From Batrachochytrium dendrobatidis JAM81 (Eukaryota > Chytridiomycota > Chytridiomycetes > Rhizophydiales): a stretch of DNA of 64,000 nt. The notes beneath the pieces were generated by a model that was not told where the DNA came from, made no database searches, and saw nothing but the letters and a program-made list of their open reading frames with translations. This document shows positions 37,340 to 48,642 of the stretch, piece by piece; the stretch's first letter is position 1, and each line of letters begins with the position of its first letter. The translations under genes and the position numbers were made by a program. Where the stretch lies: assembly GCF_000203795.2 (NCBI RefSeq), contig NW_006281099.1, forward strand, positions 3,994,532 through 4,058,531, given 5' to 3'.

Positions 37340-37765
37340 ATGGGAAGGTCAGCTAAATTCTTCCGGTTAGGACAAACCAAAGTATGTTGTAAATTGATCA
37401 TTGCATAATGCTAGCTATGCACTCACTAACTCCATCATGTATAGAATGAACGAGACCGCATCAAAATATCAAAAAATACTAAAATAGAAAAACCAACATC
37501 AGAAACCCAAAAAAAAGTCACTGACATCAAGACAGCAGTTGATGCTGCTCTATCCAACGGCTTGTCAGTAAACGACATTGTCATGCAACCCGCTTCATCC
37601 ACCAAATCGCATACCAACTTGTCACAATCTGTACAATCCAATCCACAAACTCCCGTACTGGATAAACGAGGTGTGCCAGTCAAGAGTAAAGTGCTCGACA
37701 AAGACTATGTGTCAATGATGAATAGCAGAAGGCTACAACAGCCAAAAAAAGCAACCAAACAATAA
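37340..37765 (+). CDS. Small basic protein, copy 1 (120 aa)
   Basis: Two exons: 37340-37381 and 37445-37765 (363 nt). It begins MGRSAKFFRLGQTK, is rich in Lys, Ser and Thr, and ends LQQPKKATKQ after LDKDYVSMMNSRR. It resembles, from memory, small fungal proteins that start MGRSAK and end with a DYV..MM..RR motif, whose function I cannot name. It is duplicated in the other arm (58736-59161) with one visible amino-acid difference: Gly here, Ser there, in the ALSNG/SLSVND segment. It is divergent from the BTB gene. Confidence 0.7.
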
Positions 37766-38411
37766 TACACTAAACTTTTACTGATTGTTGGCTAATCAAA
37801 ACTGTTGCGATTGATGCACTGCAATGAAAACCCTATATGAATTAAATGCATTTGAATCTTGATTGCCAAGTGTTTGGAAACCAGATTATAATACTACATT
37901 TGTCAATCAATTCAATGGACCAGTTTTAAACATCATGTCAGTCGTCCAACCAGTCAACAGGATCGCAACTGCAAGTGGTTGATCATCACAAGTGATTTTC
38001 ACTCTGTTCGAACCTGTTCAGACCTGTTCAAACCTGTTTGATCCATATATGGTTTTATTCATCAAATGGTAGCTTGACAAAACCAACCATATCGCATATT
38101 CTATGCATGGTCATTTTGTCCAATATTACACCAGATAATTCAATACCAACCATTGCAGCATAATTGAGAAACAAAGTTTATTTGGCATTTTCAATAACGG
38201 ACACAAGACAATCAAGACAAGAATCGAGTTGAGTCAGAATGTGGGCTACACATGGATTGGTTCATTGATGGACAAGTAACTGCACAACAATTAAATGAAT
38301 TAATGTATCAACATTGACCAGACTGTTGTATGGAGCGTTCAAGTATGGCCAAAAGACATTCAAACATTATATGCAACTAGCTTATTTGATAGTTTAAATA
38401 TAATAATCAGA
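37766..38411. other. Spacer inside left arm with a 10-bp tandem repeat
   Basis: AT-rich non-coding sequence between convergent genes. At about 38007-38040 it carries three tandem copies of a GTTCAAACCT-like unit; the matching place in the other arm (58456-58495) has four. Confidence 0.7.
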
Positions 38412-39061
38412 TTAAACCATGATGGCAGTGACAAGACACAGCAGACTGGCTGTCATTGCACTCATCCAGACACCAGATTCATGAACACCTGCTGCTGCTG
38501 CTTTGGCAGGAGTGTTGGCAGTACCTGCTACTGGTGCGCCTGCAGTTCCAGCTGTATTGGTGGGCGGTGTGCTAGCAACAGTCGATGAAGGTAACCCAAA
38601 TCGTTGCCACGGTGGAGGCTGGGGAAGAGCGTGAGGATTCAGGCCTGCCTCGCTGCAGGTTTGGTTGATCATGACGGCCACGGTAGTCAATCGCTCTGCT
38701 TGAAGGGTTGCGTTGCCAGAACATTGATTGTAACACAGACTATACATAATAAATACATGGATTGTAAGCCATCGTAGTGGTTGCAATGACCAAACACTGT
38801 CAAACTCATAGCATTTCAAACTAGTATTGGGAATGACATCTCATGCATTGCATATACCACGACTTACTCTCTATTGACATTACGGTAACATTCGCACGCA
38901 GTGTACAAGGTCTGATTAACGAGTTTCTGAGGCACACACGTAGCAGCTTCGAATTGATCAGAAACTACCAGACATAGTGAAAAGGTGTCCATGCATCCTT
39001 GTGCTGCAGTAGACATGGCGTTGGCTAAAAGTAGCAATGATACGGCGGTGTAGAATGACAT
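38412..39061 (-). CDS. Secreted 8-cysteine protein, probable GPI anchor, copy 1
   Basis: Two exons: 39061-38868 and 38739-38412 (522 nt, 173 aa). A signal peptide (FYTAVSLLLLANAMSTAAQG) leads a domain with eight Cys: GC..., LC, ATC, ACEC, LCYNQC and QTC. A Pro motif (LPQPPPWQRF) and a Thr/Ala/Pro-rich linker follow, then a C-terminal hydrophobic stretch (MSAMTASLLCLVTAIMV) that suits GPI-anchor addition. The cysteine pattern and LPQPxPWQ motif are shared with 55582-56127. It is probably a cell-surface protein; function unknown. It is the near-identical twin of 57430-58079: Ser2 here is Pro there, and one other change is silent. Confidence 0.82.
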
Positions 39062-39377
39062 TCTGTAGATGAGCAGATTGGTGGTGATTGTGGAGTTGAG
39101 ATTTTAGTTTTAATGTTCCGATGGCGGACGCAGTAGTCAAATTCGATGATTTGAATTCAAGTAAACAGGTGTAGACTGGCGGAGTTTAAACAAAGATGCA
39201 AATAGTAACAGTACAAGGTTAAACTATCAATGGCAACAAAGTCGAGTATAAAACAAGATTCTGAAACTTGTGGCTATTATCAAGTTGTATATTCACACTT
39301 AAATCGGATTATTTACATATCCACACTACTGCATTGCCAACAACTTTGATAATGATTCGAAGGTCATCAATCATTTA

Positions 39378-39865
39378 CAGCCGTGTTCGCGTAAAATGAA
39401 GCACATGTTTATCTTGCAGTGGATGCTTCAGGACAATGGTTAAATGCGTTGTTTTCCTACTGGATATTGGCATTCTCAGTTCTTCAAAACACAATGTCCA
39501 CTACATGATGCAAACACAACCAAATTATAGTTTCGAATTGGAATCATCCTACTTTTGGCATAACCATGCATTGTACAGTCGTCAGATTCATTGATTGCAA
39601 TGAAGATATTGAATTCAACTGTTCTAATGTTAATCAGACTCTACAACTTTATCATTGTTGTATTCTAAAATGTCACAAATACGTTTGTGTTCTAATCTAA
39701 CAGGAAAAAAGATTGTAATCTCAGGAATGCAACTGTTGTTTCGATGCCAATCAGTAAGAGAAACCCCAACAAATGAATTCAAAACATAATATTGTCGAGT
39801 AAATGTGTGAGAACAAGCTGTTTATTATTATTTTGGTGGTATTCCGTTCTACGTGAATACGATGG
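39378..39865. repeat. Complete TIR element (family A), 488 bp
   Basis: It starts CAGCCGTGTTCGCG at 39378, preceded by TTA, and ends with the inverted terminus ACGTGAATACGATGG at 39865. It lies 38 bp inside the inner edge of the left duplication arm, in the spacer between the cysteine-rich gene and the ABCF gene. Confidence 0.75.
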
Positions 39866-39943
39866 ATTGGCAATGAGCGCAAGGCAGAACTTTTTGCAAG
39901 TTTCGGCTTTTCCTTTGGGATCAAATTCTGTTCAAGCTCTTTA

Positions 39944-42900
39944 ATGCTCATTGACAATACGAGGACTTTGCTGCTGGAAGCAGCACCACAAGTCGATTCG
40001 GACCTACTCGACTATGCAAGTGTTTTGGTCTTCAAGACTTTTTATCAATGCATTTTGGTTAATTCAAGACTGCATTGGCTACTTCGTGCCTTGTTGATTT
40101 AGCCAAGATTCAAAGTTGACATCAACACTAATCCTAATACGATCTTATTATACAGATGCTTGGATACTTTAAAGACGAGTCTAACGATCATTCATATGAA
40201 GCATTGTATGACTTTTTGGGTCCTTTGTTGGATGAAGCAGGTGCTACTACTGATTTGATTCAGGACTTATGCCAGAGATTTGCAGATATGAATTCATCCA
40301 ACAAGACTAGCAAGTCTGGGGAAGTCAAGGCTTTGGAAAGCTCCATGACCATGAGCCAAACCACATCCAATACCTTGGAACTCACGCAGGCTCCAAAAGC
40401 TGGCGATATCCGCCATATCATGTCATCTCGAGGTCCAGGTACAAGTTTAGTCGATCAGCGCAAATTGCTGAATGCTGAAAAAAAGATTGCTGAGAAGAGA
40501 GCAGCCAGAGGTGGATACACTGGAGAAGAAGATATTCCCGTTTGGAATCCCAATGTCAAGCCAGCGATCATTGTTAATCAGACCAAGTCACAGTCAGTGG
40601 CCGACAGCCGATCCAAAGACATCAAGTTGGAAAATTTCGATATTCAGTATGCTGGCAAGCCTATTCTTACCAATGCTAATGTTATGCTGGCTTTTGGTCG
40701 TCGATACGGTCTTGTTGGAAAGAATGGTATTGGAAAATCAACGTTGCTGCGTGCGATTGCACACAAGGAGCTGGTAGTGTCTTCACACATGCGAGTGTTG
40801 CATGTTGAACAAGAGGCAAGATCTAGAAATTGTATTTTACAGATTAGATTTGTTTATAAAATTGCTTTTAGTGTAGATTGATGATTCAGTCTACACGAAT
40901 TTGCAAATACTTGCCATCATATCCACGTAAATGCAACACTTTCAACTTTTCTGCTTTGGAATAGACAATGGTTGAATGTGTTGTTTTCCTACTGGATATT
41001 AGCATTCTCAGTTCTTCAATATTCTAAAATTTCAGATACATTCGCGTTTTGGTTCAAGAGAACAGAGATTGTAATCAGAAATGCAACTATTGTTTTATGC
41101 CAGTCTAAATCTCATATTTGCTTTAAAATGCTTATTTTAGATTGCTGGAGATGATACTTCAGCTATTGACTCTGTGTTGCAAGCTGATGAAGAGCGCGAG
41201 TCGCTTATCAAGGAAGAAAAGTCTACCAATATTAAACTGAACAAGACATCTACGCCTGCTGGCGAGATGGCTGCCTTGAACCAACGACTCAAGGACATAT
41301 ATGCAAGAATGGAAGAGATTGAGTCTGACAAAGCAGAATCAAAGTAATATCATAGGAATTGCATGTCGGTACTATTTTGGCATTGGATATTTATGCACTC
41401 GACTTGTTTTACACATTATTTTAGAGCATCGGCTATTCTTAACGGCCTTGGATTTTCCCCTGTCCAGCAACAAGCGGCTACCAGAACTTTTTCTGGTGGA
41501 TGGCGTATGGTAAAGTGCATCATTTTTGGGCATAACTGCTGCATTTAGTCATGCATGACTATTTTATTTTAAAATGTGTCAGTTTAATATTGACTATGGT
41601 AGTGTTTCCAACTAATATTCAATAGCGGCTTGCACTTGCACGTGCACTATTTTGTCGTCCAGATCTTTTGCTTGCTGACGAAGTGACCAATTATCTCGAG
41701 TAAGTTGATTCAATAGATTATGCAATTAAAAAGTGTATGTATTTGATCAACACACGCCACGAGTTTAGCCAGCAATACTGACATTACTACAGTTTTCCAG
41801 CAGTTGTATGGCTTGAAAACTATTTCCAGAATTGGCCTGCCACCCTATTGATTGTGTCGCACGATCGATCATTCTTGGACTCTGTATCAACAGATATTCT
41901 GCACCTCCATTCAAATCAGTTGGATCACTATCGTGGAAGCTTTACCAATTTTGTCGCTACTCGACTTGAGCGCAAGCGTAACCAGATTCGTGAATACGAA
42001 GCTCAGCTTCAGTATCGCCAACATTTGCAGGCTTTTATTGATAGATGGCGCTATAATGCTAAGCGTTCTGGTATGTAATTTTTTAATAAGGCATACTGTT
42101 TGTATTGACTGGATTTAAGCGAATCTTTTAATTTGGAAGATGGCATTAATCCAGATGATACTGCCTAATATTAGCCCAAGCACAGAGCAAGATCAAGATT
42201 CTTGAAAAGCTTCCACCTTTGGTTCCTCCATCCAAAGATGACATGGAGGGGATGGGTGAAGGCCAGGACAGTATTTATTTCAAATTTCCAGCTCCTGAAA
42301 AATTATCGCCACCTATTTTGCAAATGACAGATGTATCTTTTGGATACACTCCTGATCGTACAATTCTCAAAAACATTAGTTTTGATTTACAAATGGATTC
42401 TAAAATTGCTGTTGTGGGTCCCAATGGTGCTGGTAAGTGTTATTGTAGATTTTGAAAAGTAATTTGCTGGATTCATTGTGCCGAGTTTGATGATCAGTTT
42501 TTTTGAATACCAATATCTGGACTACTGCTTGTATTTTATATACTAGGTAAATCAACATTGGTACATTTGCTTACAGGAGAAAACGCACCCAAGAACGGTA
42601 TATGCCATCGCCACGGCAGACTTCGCCTTGCACTCTTTTCGCAGCATCATGTAGATCAACTTGAGTTGGGTGGTAGCTCTGTTCATTTTCTTGCATCCAA
42701 GTTTCCTGGAATGCCTGAAGAAGAGTACCGTCGTGTTTTGGGCAGATTTGGACTTCCTGGCATGTCGGCACTTCAGCCTATTGGCACGCTTTCTGGAGGT
42801 CAAAAATCTCGTGTAGTATTTGCCTGGATGGCTATGACTAACCCTCATGTTCTCATTCTCGATGAACCGACCAGTGAGTTGCTGTTCAACTATTCCTGAG

Positions 42901-43286
42901 CTATATATGCAAGCAAAAAACTAACTTGTAATTATTCTAAACTATATCCACTATACAGATCACTTGGATATGGATGTATGAAACGCTTGATCCATTGTTG
43001 CTGAGCTAAATTTGTTGTTGAATGTTCTAACCATTGATTTCTGTTTTTTTTCTGATGTGGTGATAACAAATATGGCCTGTAGTCGATCGATGCTCTTTCA
43101 GCAGCACTTCGAGAATTTAAAGGCGGTATTGCGATTGTATCTCACGACGAACAGTTTTTGGATGCTGTCTGCAACGAAGTATGGGTGTGTGACAATGGCG
43201 GTCTTACCCGCTTTGAGGGAAAACTAGGTGTTGGTGATGGAGTTGTTCGACAATACAAAAAGAGCCTTAACATTGATGGCATTTAA
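39944..43286 (+). CDS. GCN20: ABCF ATPase, GCN20/ABCF3 type
   Basis: Ten exons: 39944-40021, 40156-40815, 41141-41343, 41425-41509, 41626-41699, 41793-42070, 42175-42432, 42547-42873, a 17-nt microexon 42959-42975, and 43083-43286 (2,184 nt, 727 aa). The N-terminal ABCF3 helical domain is followed by NBD1 (Walker A GKNGIGKST, signature FSGGW) and NBD2 (GPNGAGKST, LSGGQKSR, DEPTNHLD with the microexon encoding HLDMD). The linker has LQAFIDRWRYNAKRS and LEKLPPLVPP. In yeast Gcn20 binds Gcn1 to activate Gcn2 during amino-acid starvation. NBD1 Walker B reads LLLADEVTNYLD, departing from the usual LLDEPTNxLD. Intron 2 has a GC donor (GAG|gcaaga) and carries a family A fragment. Confidence 0.94.
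40914..41115. repeat. Family A fragment inside an ABCF intron
   Basis: It shares the left terminus (degenerate, TATCCACGTAAATGCAAC) and internal blocks such as GTTTTCCTACTGGATATT with the copies at 39.4 and 43.3 kb. The right part is missing. It lies wholly within intron 2 of the GCN20-type gene. Confidence 0.65.
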
Positions 43287-43968
43287 AACCATATTCACGT
43301 AAACGGAACACTTTTGTATTTATCTTAGTCACTGCCCTATTTTGCTTTAAAATAAACAATGATTGAATATTCGTTGTTTTCCTACTGAATATTGGCATCA
43401 TCAATTCTTCAAAACACAATGTCCACTATATGATGCAAACAATCAAACTAGTTTTGAATTGAGGGTATTTCTTGTCTTTTGCATAGCCATGCATTGTACA
43501 ATCACCAGATTCATTGATTGCAATTCAGACACAATTCAATTATTTTAAATTCTGTATAAAGTCGTATTGGTATCCAAAAACCTCGAATATGTTTGCGTTT
43601 TAGTTCAAGAAAACAAAAAACGTGTCTAGTAGATGTGGCGAGAACTATCATTCCATGAGACCAACTACTTATTATCCACTGAACATCCTAGTGCTCTATT
43701 TTGCGCAAGTACGATGGTGATAAAGCCAACATACGCGTCATGTGCAATAAACCAAAGTGACAAAATACTTGAAACTCATATATTTTAACAAAAAGTGTTT
43801 TCAAGGAATCATTTGAAGAGTATACAGAGCAAATATTACGCATATAACGATTTTATACGTGAATTAGCAGAGTAGCAGTTGTGTAAAGGACAAAAAAGTA
43901 CAGCAGTCAGTGGTTTAGAGCTACTGCAGTTGTATTATTCAAAGCTCCATTTTATGTGAATATGACTG
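43287..43968. repeat. TIR element (family A), 682 bp, abutting the ABCF stop codon
   Basis: The left terminus AACCATATTCACGTAAAC starts directly after the TAA at 43284-43286. The inverted right terminus (TTTTATGTGAATATGACTG) ends at 43968, followed by TA. The ABCF 3' UTR must come from this element. Confidence 0.7.
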
Positions 43969-44011
43969 TAAAACGACTTTTGAATGCAGACATTACAAAA
44001 ATAAAATTCAA

Positions 44012-44674
44012 TCAAGTTGCCTTGCGCTTAAGCCCAATCAATTGTTTTTGGAATGAAAAGGCATGCAAATAATCATTACTTTGAAACATGGTGTTTTTTT
44101 CAAGCAAAGGGATGGAAATAGTATTTTTTGGTACAGGGCAATACACAAGTCCAGAATCTATACAGTTTTCGCCAATTGACATGACGGCAACTTGTCTTGT
44201 TAAGGTAGCAAATGGTGGAATACGCATATGAGCCATGTCGGGACAATCTGTAAAATTTGCTGAAAAGTATGCCGAGTCCTTTAATTTTTCCGACATGTAT
44301 TTTTGTCCCGGACATTCGTAATTGGAAATAGAATCAGGAGATACTTGCTGTAATAATGGTAATGAACAAAATGCTGTCGACGCGACATTGTGATCAGTCG
44401 GTGGTTGAGCGACACAATCAAAGGGTGCTGATGCACTATGCTGTGCAAAAGTGAACATGTCAGGCAATTCGGCACCCATTTTTTTATTCAGATCTAGTTG
44501 GTGCTGATTGGTGCTGGCTACAAACTGGTGAGAAACGGCAATGTGATTTTGGTGACTATTCCGATTGCTATGTGTATCCACATCATCATTGAATGACATT
44601 TTGGCGTGCTTCGTTGGGATATGAAGGCTCTCAGCATCTAGCATAAAAATCATGGACTGAGTTTGAAGTGACAT
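44012..44674 (-). CDS. Hypothetical protein, 220 aa
   Basis: Single open frame from the ATG at 44674; it is open 22 codons further 5' but without an ATG. Rich in Ser, His, Asn and Gln, with scattered Cys and no membrane segment or recognised domain. The C-terminus is basic (LIGLKRKAT). It lies between two family A elements (43287-43968 and 44966-45402). It could be an exon of a longer gene. Support is the frame length only. Confidence 0.4.
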   Translation of the reverse strand: MSLQTQSMIFMLDAESLHIPTKHAKMSFNDDVDTHSNRNSHQNHIAVSHQFVASTNQHQLDLNKKMGAELPDMFTFAQHSASAPFDCVAQPPTDHNVASTAFCSLPLLQQVSPDSISNYECPGQKYMSEKLKDSAYFSANFTDCPDMAHMRIPPFATLTRQVAVMSIGENCIDSGLVYCPVPKNTISIPLLEKNTMFQSNDYLHAFSFQKQLIGLKRKAT

Positions 44675-44965
44675 GGCATGGAATGATAGTGGTACAAGGA
44701 AAAGAAGGTGTTTTATATAGGTTTTTGCAATTAGATCCAATGGTTACTGGTGACGTAACACAATAATGAGAATTCGAGATATTATAGTTATAATCATGTG
44801 TTTAATCCACCCAAAAAACTGTATATCCACGACGAAAAGTTACAATCTTGATGGAGCTAGACCATTTGATCTTGATTGTAAAACGAATAATTGCAAAGCA
44901 TTCATATGTAACCTGCACCCAATTACTACTCTAGTTTGTTCCGGGTACTAAAGTTTTATATTTGT

Positions 44966-45402
44966 AACCGTATTCACGTAAAATGAAGCATTGAATAAGG
45001 ATGTCAGTATATAACAGCTAGTTTACGCCAAATTCACTACAGTATTGTCTTTTAAACTCTTTAGCTTGGTGGGCTTCTCCTGGTGATTGGCACAAAAATA
45101 GTTGCATTGCTCAAATTTCAATTTTTGTTTTAAACTAGGACGCAAGTGTATCCAATCTAGTTTGACAACAGATATGGATTTGACTAACAATCAAATCCAA
45201 TATCTGAACTGTAATGGACAAGTCTGGTGATCATACACTGTATGGCTATACCAAAAGTGGGGAAAAGACACGCTCAAAACTATAGTTTGTATTATATGAT
45301 GGTCATTATGTTGATCAAAGTCGATTTCTAGTAGAAAAGTGCAGCGAATATTTAGCCGTTGTGTATTGACAAATACGAGTTCCGTTTTACGCGAATATGG
45401 CT
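44966..45402. repeat. Complete TIR element (family A), 437 bp
   Basis: It starts TAACCGTATTCACG and ends with the inverted copy TTTTACGCGAATATGGCT. It occupies most of the spacer between the hypothetical gene and eL14. Confidence 0.72.
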
Positions 45403-45470
45403 CGAAATCCAAAAGTCGTGTAAAAGATCCAACAGAATAGTCACCAATCATCTAAAAGCTCAATGTTTCT

Positions 45471-46488
45471 TCACCCCGCACTACTGTTCATCCATTCCAA
45501 CTGAAAAAAATAAGATATAGTTATAGAAAAGAACAAATGTTTACTGAGACTTTGTTTTGGCGAGGCATTTAGCAATAACTGCAGTTTTCTATAGACAAGA
45601 GTTACATGACAGTAGGTTGTAAGTACAATAGAATATCGACAAATTACTCCAATCAAAACACACCTGAGCGCGGAGGCGACGCAGGTTGTGACGCTCAAAG
45701 TCAGTGAGAGCAGCACGAGTAGCACGCTGCTGGATCTTCTTGGCCCATGCAGTCTGGCCCCAAAGACCCAAAAGGTCCTGCTTTTCGACCATACCCTTGA
45801 GAGCATAAGAGCCAACACCGCGAGGAATCTTCAAAACAATCGAGGTAAGGGCAAGACGCTTAAAGGGAAGAGACTGGCGAGTAACACCGGTGGTGGGACC
45901 GTCAACGAGAACCTAGAGATCAAGCAATGCCCAAATAATATTACAGATTGAAAAGAATGAGTACAGATGAATCCGACAACTGCAGTAATGTCAATCCAAC
46001 AACATACTCGTCCGTGATCAATGATCTCAACAATAACGGCAAGTTTGCCAGCATCGGGACCAAAAGTAATGTTGACAACGCGGCCAACCTCAACAAGTCT
46101 TGAGAAAGTCTACATAATATAGCGTTAGTATGGCAAGATTATACTTTTGTATCCATATCAAGTATAGCATGCAGCGAGGTAACTGCATATTTAGCAGGCC
46201 ACCGAATTCAAGTCCTGGATAGTTTACAAAATAAAGACTCTGCCCATCCTGCTTCAAATGTTGATGTTTCAATGATTGTAAGCAATTTAGTAGTACGTAA
46301 TTCAAGTTGAAATGTCAACTCATGCAATAGTCTGCTATAAGCACAAGACATGCTTGGACTTGCAAATGTACTATGAGCAGTTGGATGGGCAGCTTGGTGG
46401 TCCTTTTGCATGCATGCATATGCTGTTTGATGGATGGATGCATCAAGAGATGCACAAATGAATAGCAAGAGGCATGGCACAATACCAT
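45471..46488 (-). CDS. RPL14: 60S ribosomal protein eL14
   Basis: Four exons: 46488-46486 (ATG only), 46109-46008, 45912-45664 and 45500-45471 (384 nt, 127 aa). [20 protein letters not shown] opens the SH3-like domain and is followed by [33 protein letters not shown] and [16 protein letters not shown] are diagnostic of eL14. The ATG-only first exon was chosen because an ATG followed directly by GTATTG lies upstream and exon 2 opens in phase 0 with [11 protein letters not shown], which needs only a Met. The last 10-codon exon (LEWMNSSAG and stop) follows a strong polypyrimidine acceptor but is not conserved. It is divergent from uL18 across 166 bp. Confidence 0.9.
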
Positions 46489-46654
46489 TGGAAAAAGCGT
46501 GAAAGTGTGGGCAAACTCGGCCAGAAACTGCTTGATCGGATAGTTGGACTTCAGTGTACGCCAAATTAATTTAGATCCTCAGGTATTTGGACTTGGAATT
46601 TTACAAGTTTCAAGCTGCTGGTTTCTTTTCCACACAACAGCAGCTCCTTCTATC
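46489..46654. promoter_or_regulatory. Shared divergent promoter of eL14 and uL18
   Basis: Only 166 bp separate the two start codons, so both ribosomal-protein genes must be driven from here. A pyrimidine-rich stretch (GGTTTCTTTTCCACAC) lies just upstream of uL18. No known ribosomal-protein box was identified with certainty. Confidence 0.6.
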
Positions 46655-47882
46655 ATGGTAATTGCTGCTATTCTTTGGCTTGATTCATCCATCGCATGCA
46701 TCCATCTGCATGCATCCATCTATGCATTGGTGCACATTTTTTGCTAACTGCATTTGCTTTGCCTCTACCAGCCCTTTGTCAAAGTCGTCAAGAACAAGGC
46801 TTACTTTAAGCGCTACCAAACCAAGTATCGTCGTCGTCGTGGTATGTTTTGATTCATGATGTATATGGAATTCGTGTACTATTGCGCATGATGATTGTAT
46901 AAGCATAGTTCACCTGAAACTATCATGTAGATACAAATTTTCTTTCGCCCCTATCTGATGCAATGCACTGAATATTCCAAGCTTGAATATCAGATCCTCT
47001 AGTATTGATCAACTAATTCTTTGCTATTTTCAACAAATTAAATATACGATCGTAGAGGGAAAGACTGACTACTATGCTCGTAAGCGCCTTGTAACTCAGG
47101 CAAAGAACAAGTACAACTCTCCCAAACACCGTCTTGTTGTCCGTATTACTGGAAAGGACATTGTCTGCCAGATCGTCTACTCTAAGATCCAAGGAGACGT
47201 TGTCATGGCTGCAGCTTACTCCCATGAGCTCCCCAAATACGGCATTAAGCACGGTCTTACCAACTGGGCTGCTGCTTATGCTACCGGTCTGCTTATTGCT
47301 CGCCGTGTTCTTACCAAACTTAACCTTGATTCCAAGTATGAGGGTTGTGTCGAGCCTGATGGAGAATACTACAAAATTGAGCCTATGGAGGATGGTCCCC
47401 GTCCTTTCCGTGCTTTCCTTGATATTGGTCTTCGTCGTACCACCACTGGTTCCCGTATCTTTGGAGCTCTTAAGGGTGCTGTTGACGGTGGCCTTGCTAT
47501 TCCTTACAGCGAGAATCGTTTCCCTGCATACAGCAAGTCTGACAAAAAGTGTGATACTGAGCTTCTTGCCAGCTACATTTATGGTGGACACGTTACCGAG
47601 TATATGGAGTACCTTATTGAGGAAGATGACGAGGCTTACAAACGTCAATTTGCTACCTATATTGCCGATGGTATTGAGCCAGCAGATCTTGAAGACATCT
47701 ACAAGGAGGCTCACAACAAGATTCGTGAGAATCCTGTTGCTGAAAAGAAGGAGCGTAAGCCTCTTACCGATGCTGAAAAGGCCAAGCTCAAGTCCTACAA
47801 GCCCCAGCCAATGAATCTCAAGCAGCGCAAGAATCGTATTGCTCAGAAGAAGGCTGCTTTTGCTCGTGCTCAGTCTGCATAA
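46655..47882 (+). CDS. RPL5: 60S ribosomal protein uL18 (L5)
   Basis: Three exons: 46655-46657 (ATG only), 46772-46841 and 47056-47882 (900 nt, 299 aa). It starts MPFVKVVKNKAYFKRYQTKY. The segments EGKTDYYARKRLVTQAKNKY, FRAFLDIGLRRTTTGSRIFG and ALKGAVDGGLAIPYSENRFP are those of eukaryotic L5, and a Lys-rich tail closes the protein. uL18 binds 5S rRNA with uL5 in the 60S subunit (family knowledge). The exon 3 codon use is strongly biased to C/T-ending codons, as expected for a highly expressed gene. Confidence 0.97.
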
Positions 47883-48147
47883 ATATAATCATATTTTATA
47901 TCACCACAATACAATTTCCCTGTTCACTGGGACATGTGCTGCCTTGTTGCGGTGTCTGACTGACTTGTCCACTATTATATTGTGTTTTTAGTATGAGAGT
48001 ATGGGTGTGGCATAAGAGGGCATTTAAGAAATATTTCATCTCTTGACATGAATGGAGATGATTGAACAAAACTCGTCAGATCTGGTTTAAAACATTGATT
48101 TGAGTTTTGTTTCATAATATACTTGTTCATAAATGAGCACAAATGTC

Positions 48148-48229
48148 GACAACGTGGCCGAGTGGTTAAGGCGCCAGACTTGAAATCTGGTGTACTCTGT
48201 ACTCGCAGGTTCGAACCCTGCCGTTGTCG
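48148..48229 (+). tRNA. tRNA-Ser (anticodon UGA)
   Basis: 82 nt. The acceptor stem GACAACG pairs with CGTTGTC. The anticodon loop CTTGAAA between CCAGA and TCTGG gives UGA, reading UCA. A long variable arm (TGTACTCTGTACTCG region) is typical of Ser. The A box (TGGCCGAGTGG) and B box (GGTTCGAACCC) are intact; no intron. Confidence 0.97.
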
Positions 48230-48233
48230 CTTC

Positions 48234-48241
48234 TTTTTTTT
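48234..48241 (+). terminator. RNA polymerase III T-run terminator
   Basis: An uninterrupted run of T follows the tRNA-Ser gene by four bases. Confidence 0.85.
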
Positions 48242-48642
48242 AATTTTTAATTCTTTGATGTTTGGAATTATTTGATAAACCCATTCTTTATACTCGAGTC
48301 ATTTTCTACAAGGCTCAAGAATGAACAATTGGAGCTCTAATTCTTGCAACATTGGTTGAATGGTTGGTAAACCCTGTTCAATGAGTTGGTTTATGGAATG
48401 AAATGTTGTCTAGAATAAGATGCGTGTTTGGGAATACTACATATCATTGTTTAACAAGTCTTGACAACTTGATCAATCTTCAAATATGCTGTTGAAACTT
48501 TTAATGCAATGGTATATTCAACTGGATTCACCTTGCATTATTGTTTCAATATGTTAAATTTCAACTGATTTGCATCAAATACATGATCAACTCATTCCAG
48601 TTTATTTTACATGCTAAATGTTCAAGACATAAGCATCATTGT
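48242..48642. other. Spacer between tRNA-Ser and OXA1
   Basis: AT-rich; no gene, RNA or repeat recognised. Confidence 0.5.

Larger units (their letters stand above)
37221..39339 (+). repeat. Left arm of a 2.1-kb inverted duplication
   Basis: This segment is the near-identical reverse complement of 57150-59281. It contains one complete small basic-protein gene and one complete cysteine-rich secreted-protein gene. Differences seen are a few substitutions, a 2-base indel and a different number of a 10-bp tandem unit. Identity stops abruptly at 37221 and 39339. Confidence 0.92.

Noticed and set aside
47013..47714. 233-codon open frame antisense to uL18
   Set aside because: It is a shadow of the highly biased uL18 codons and has no independent family features.
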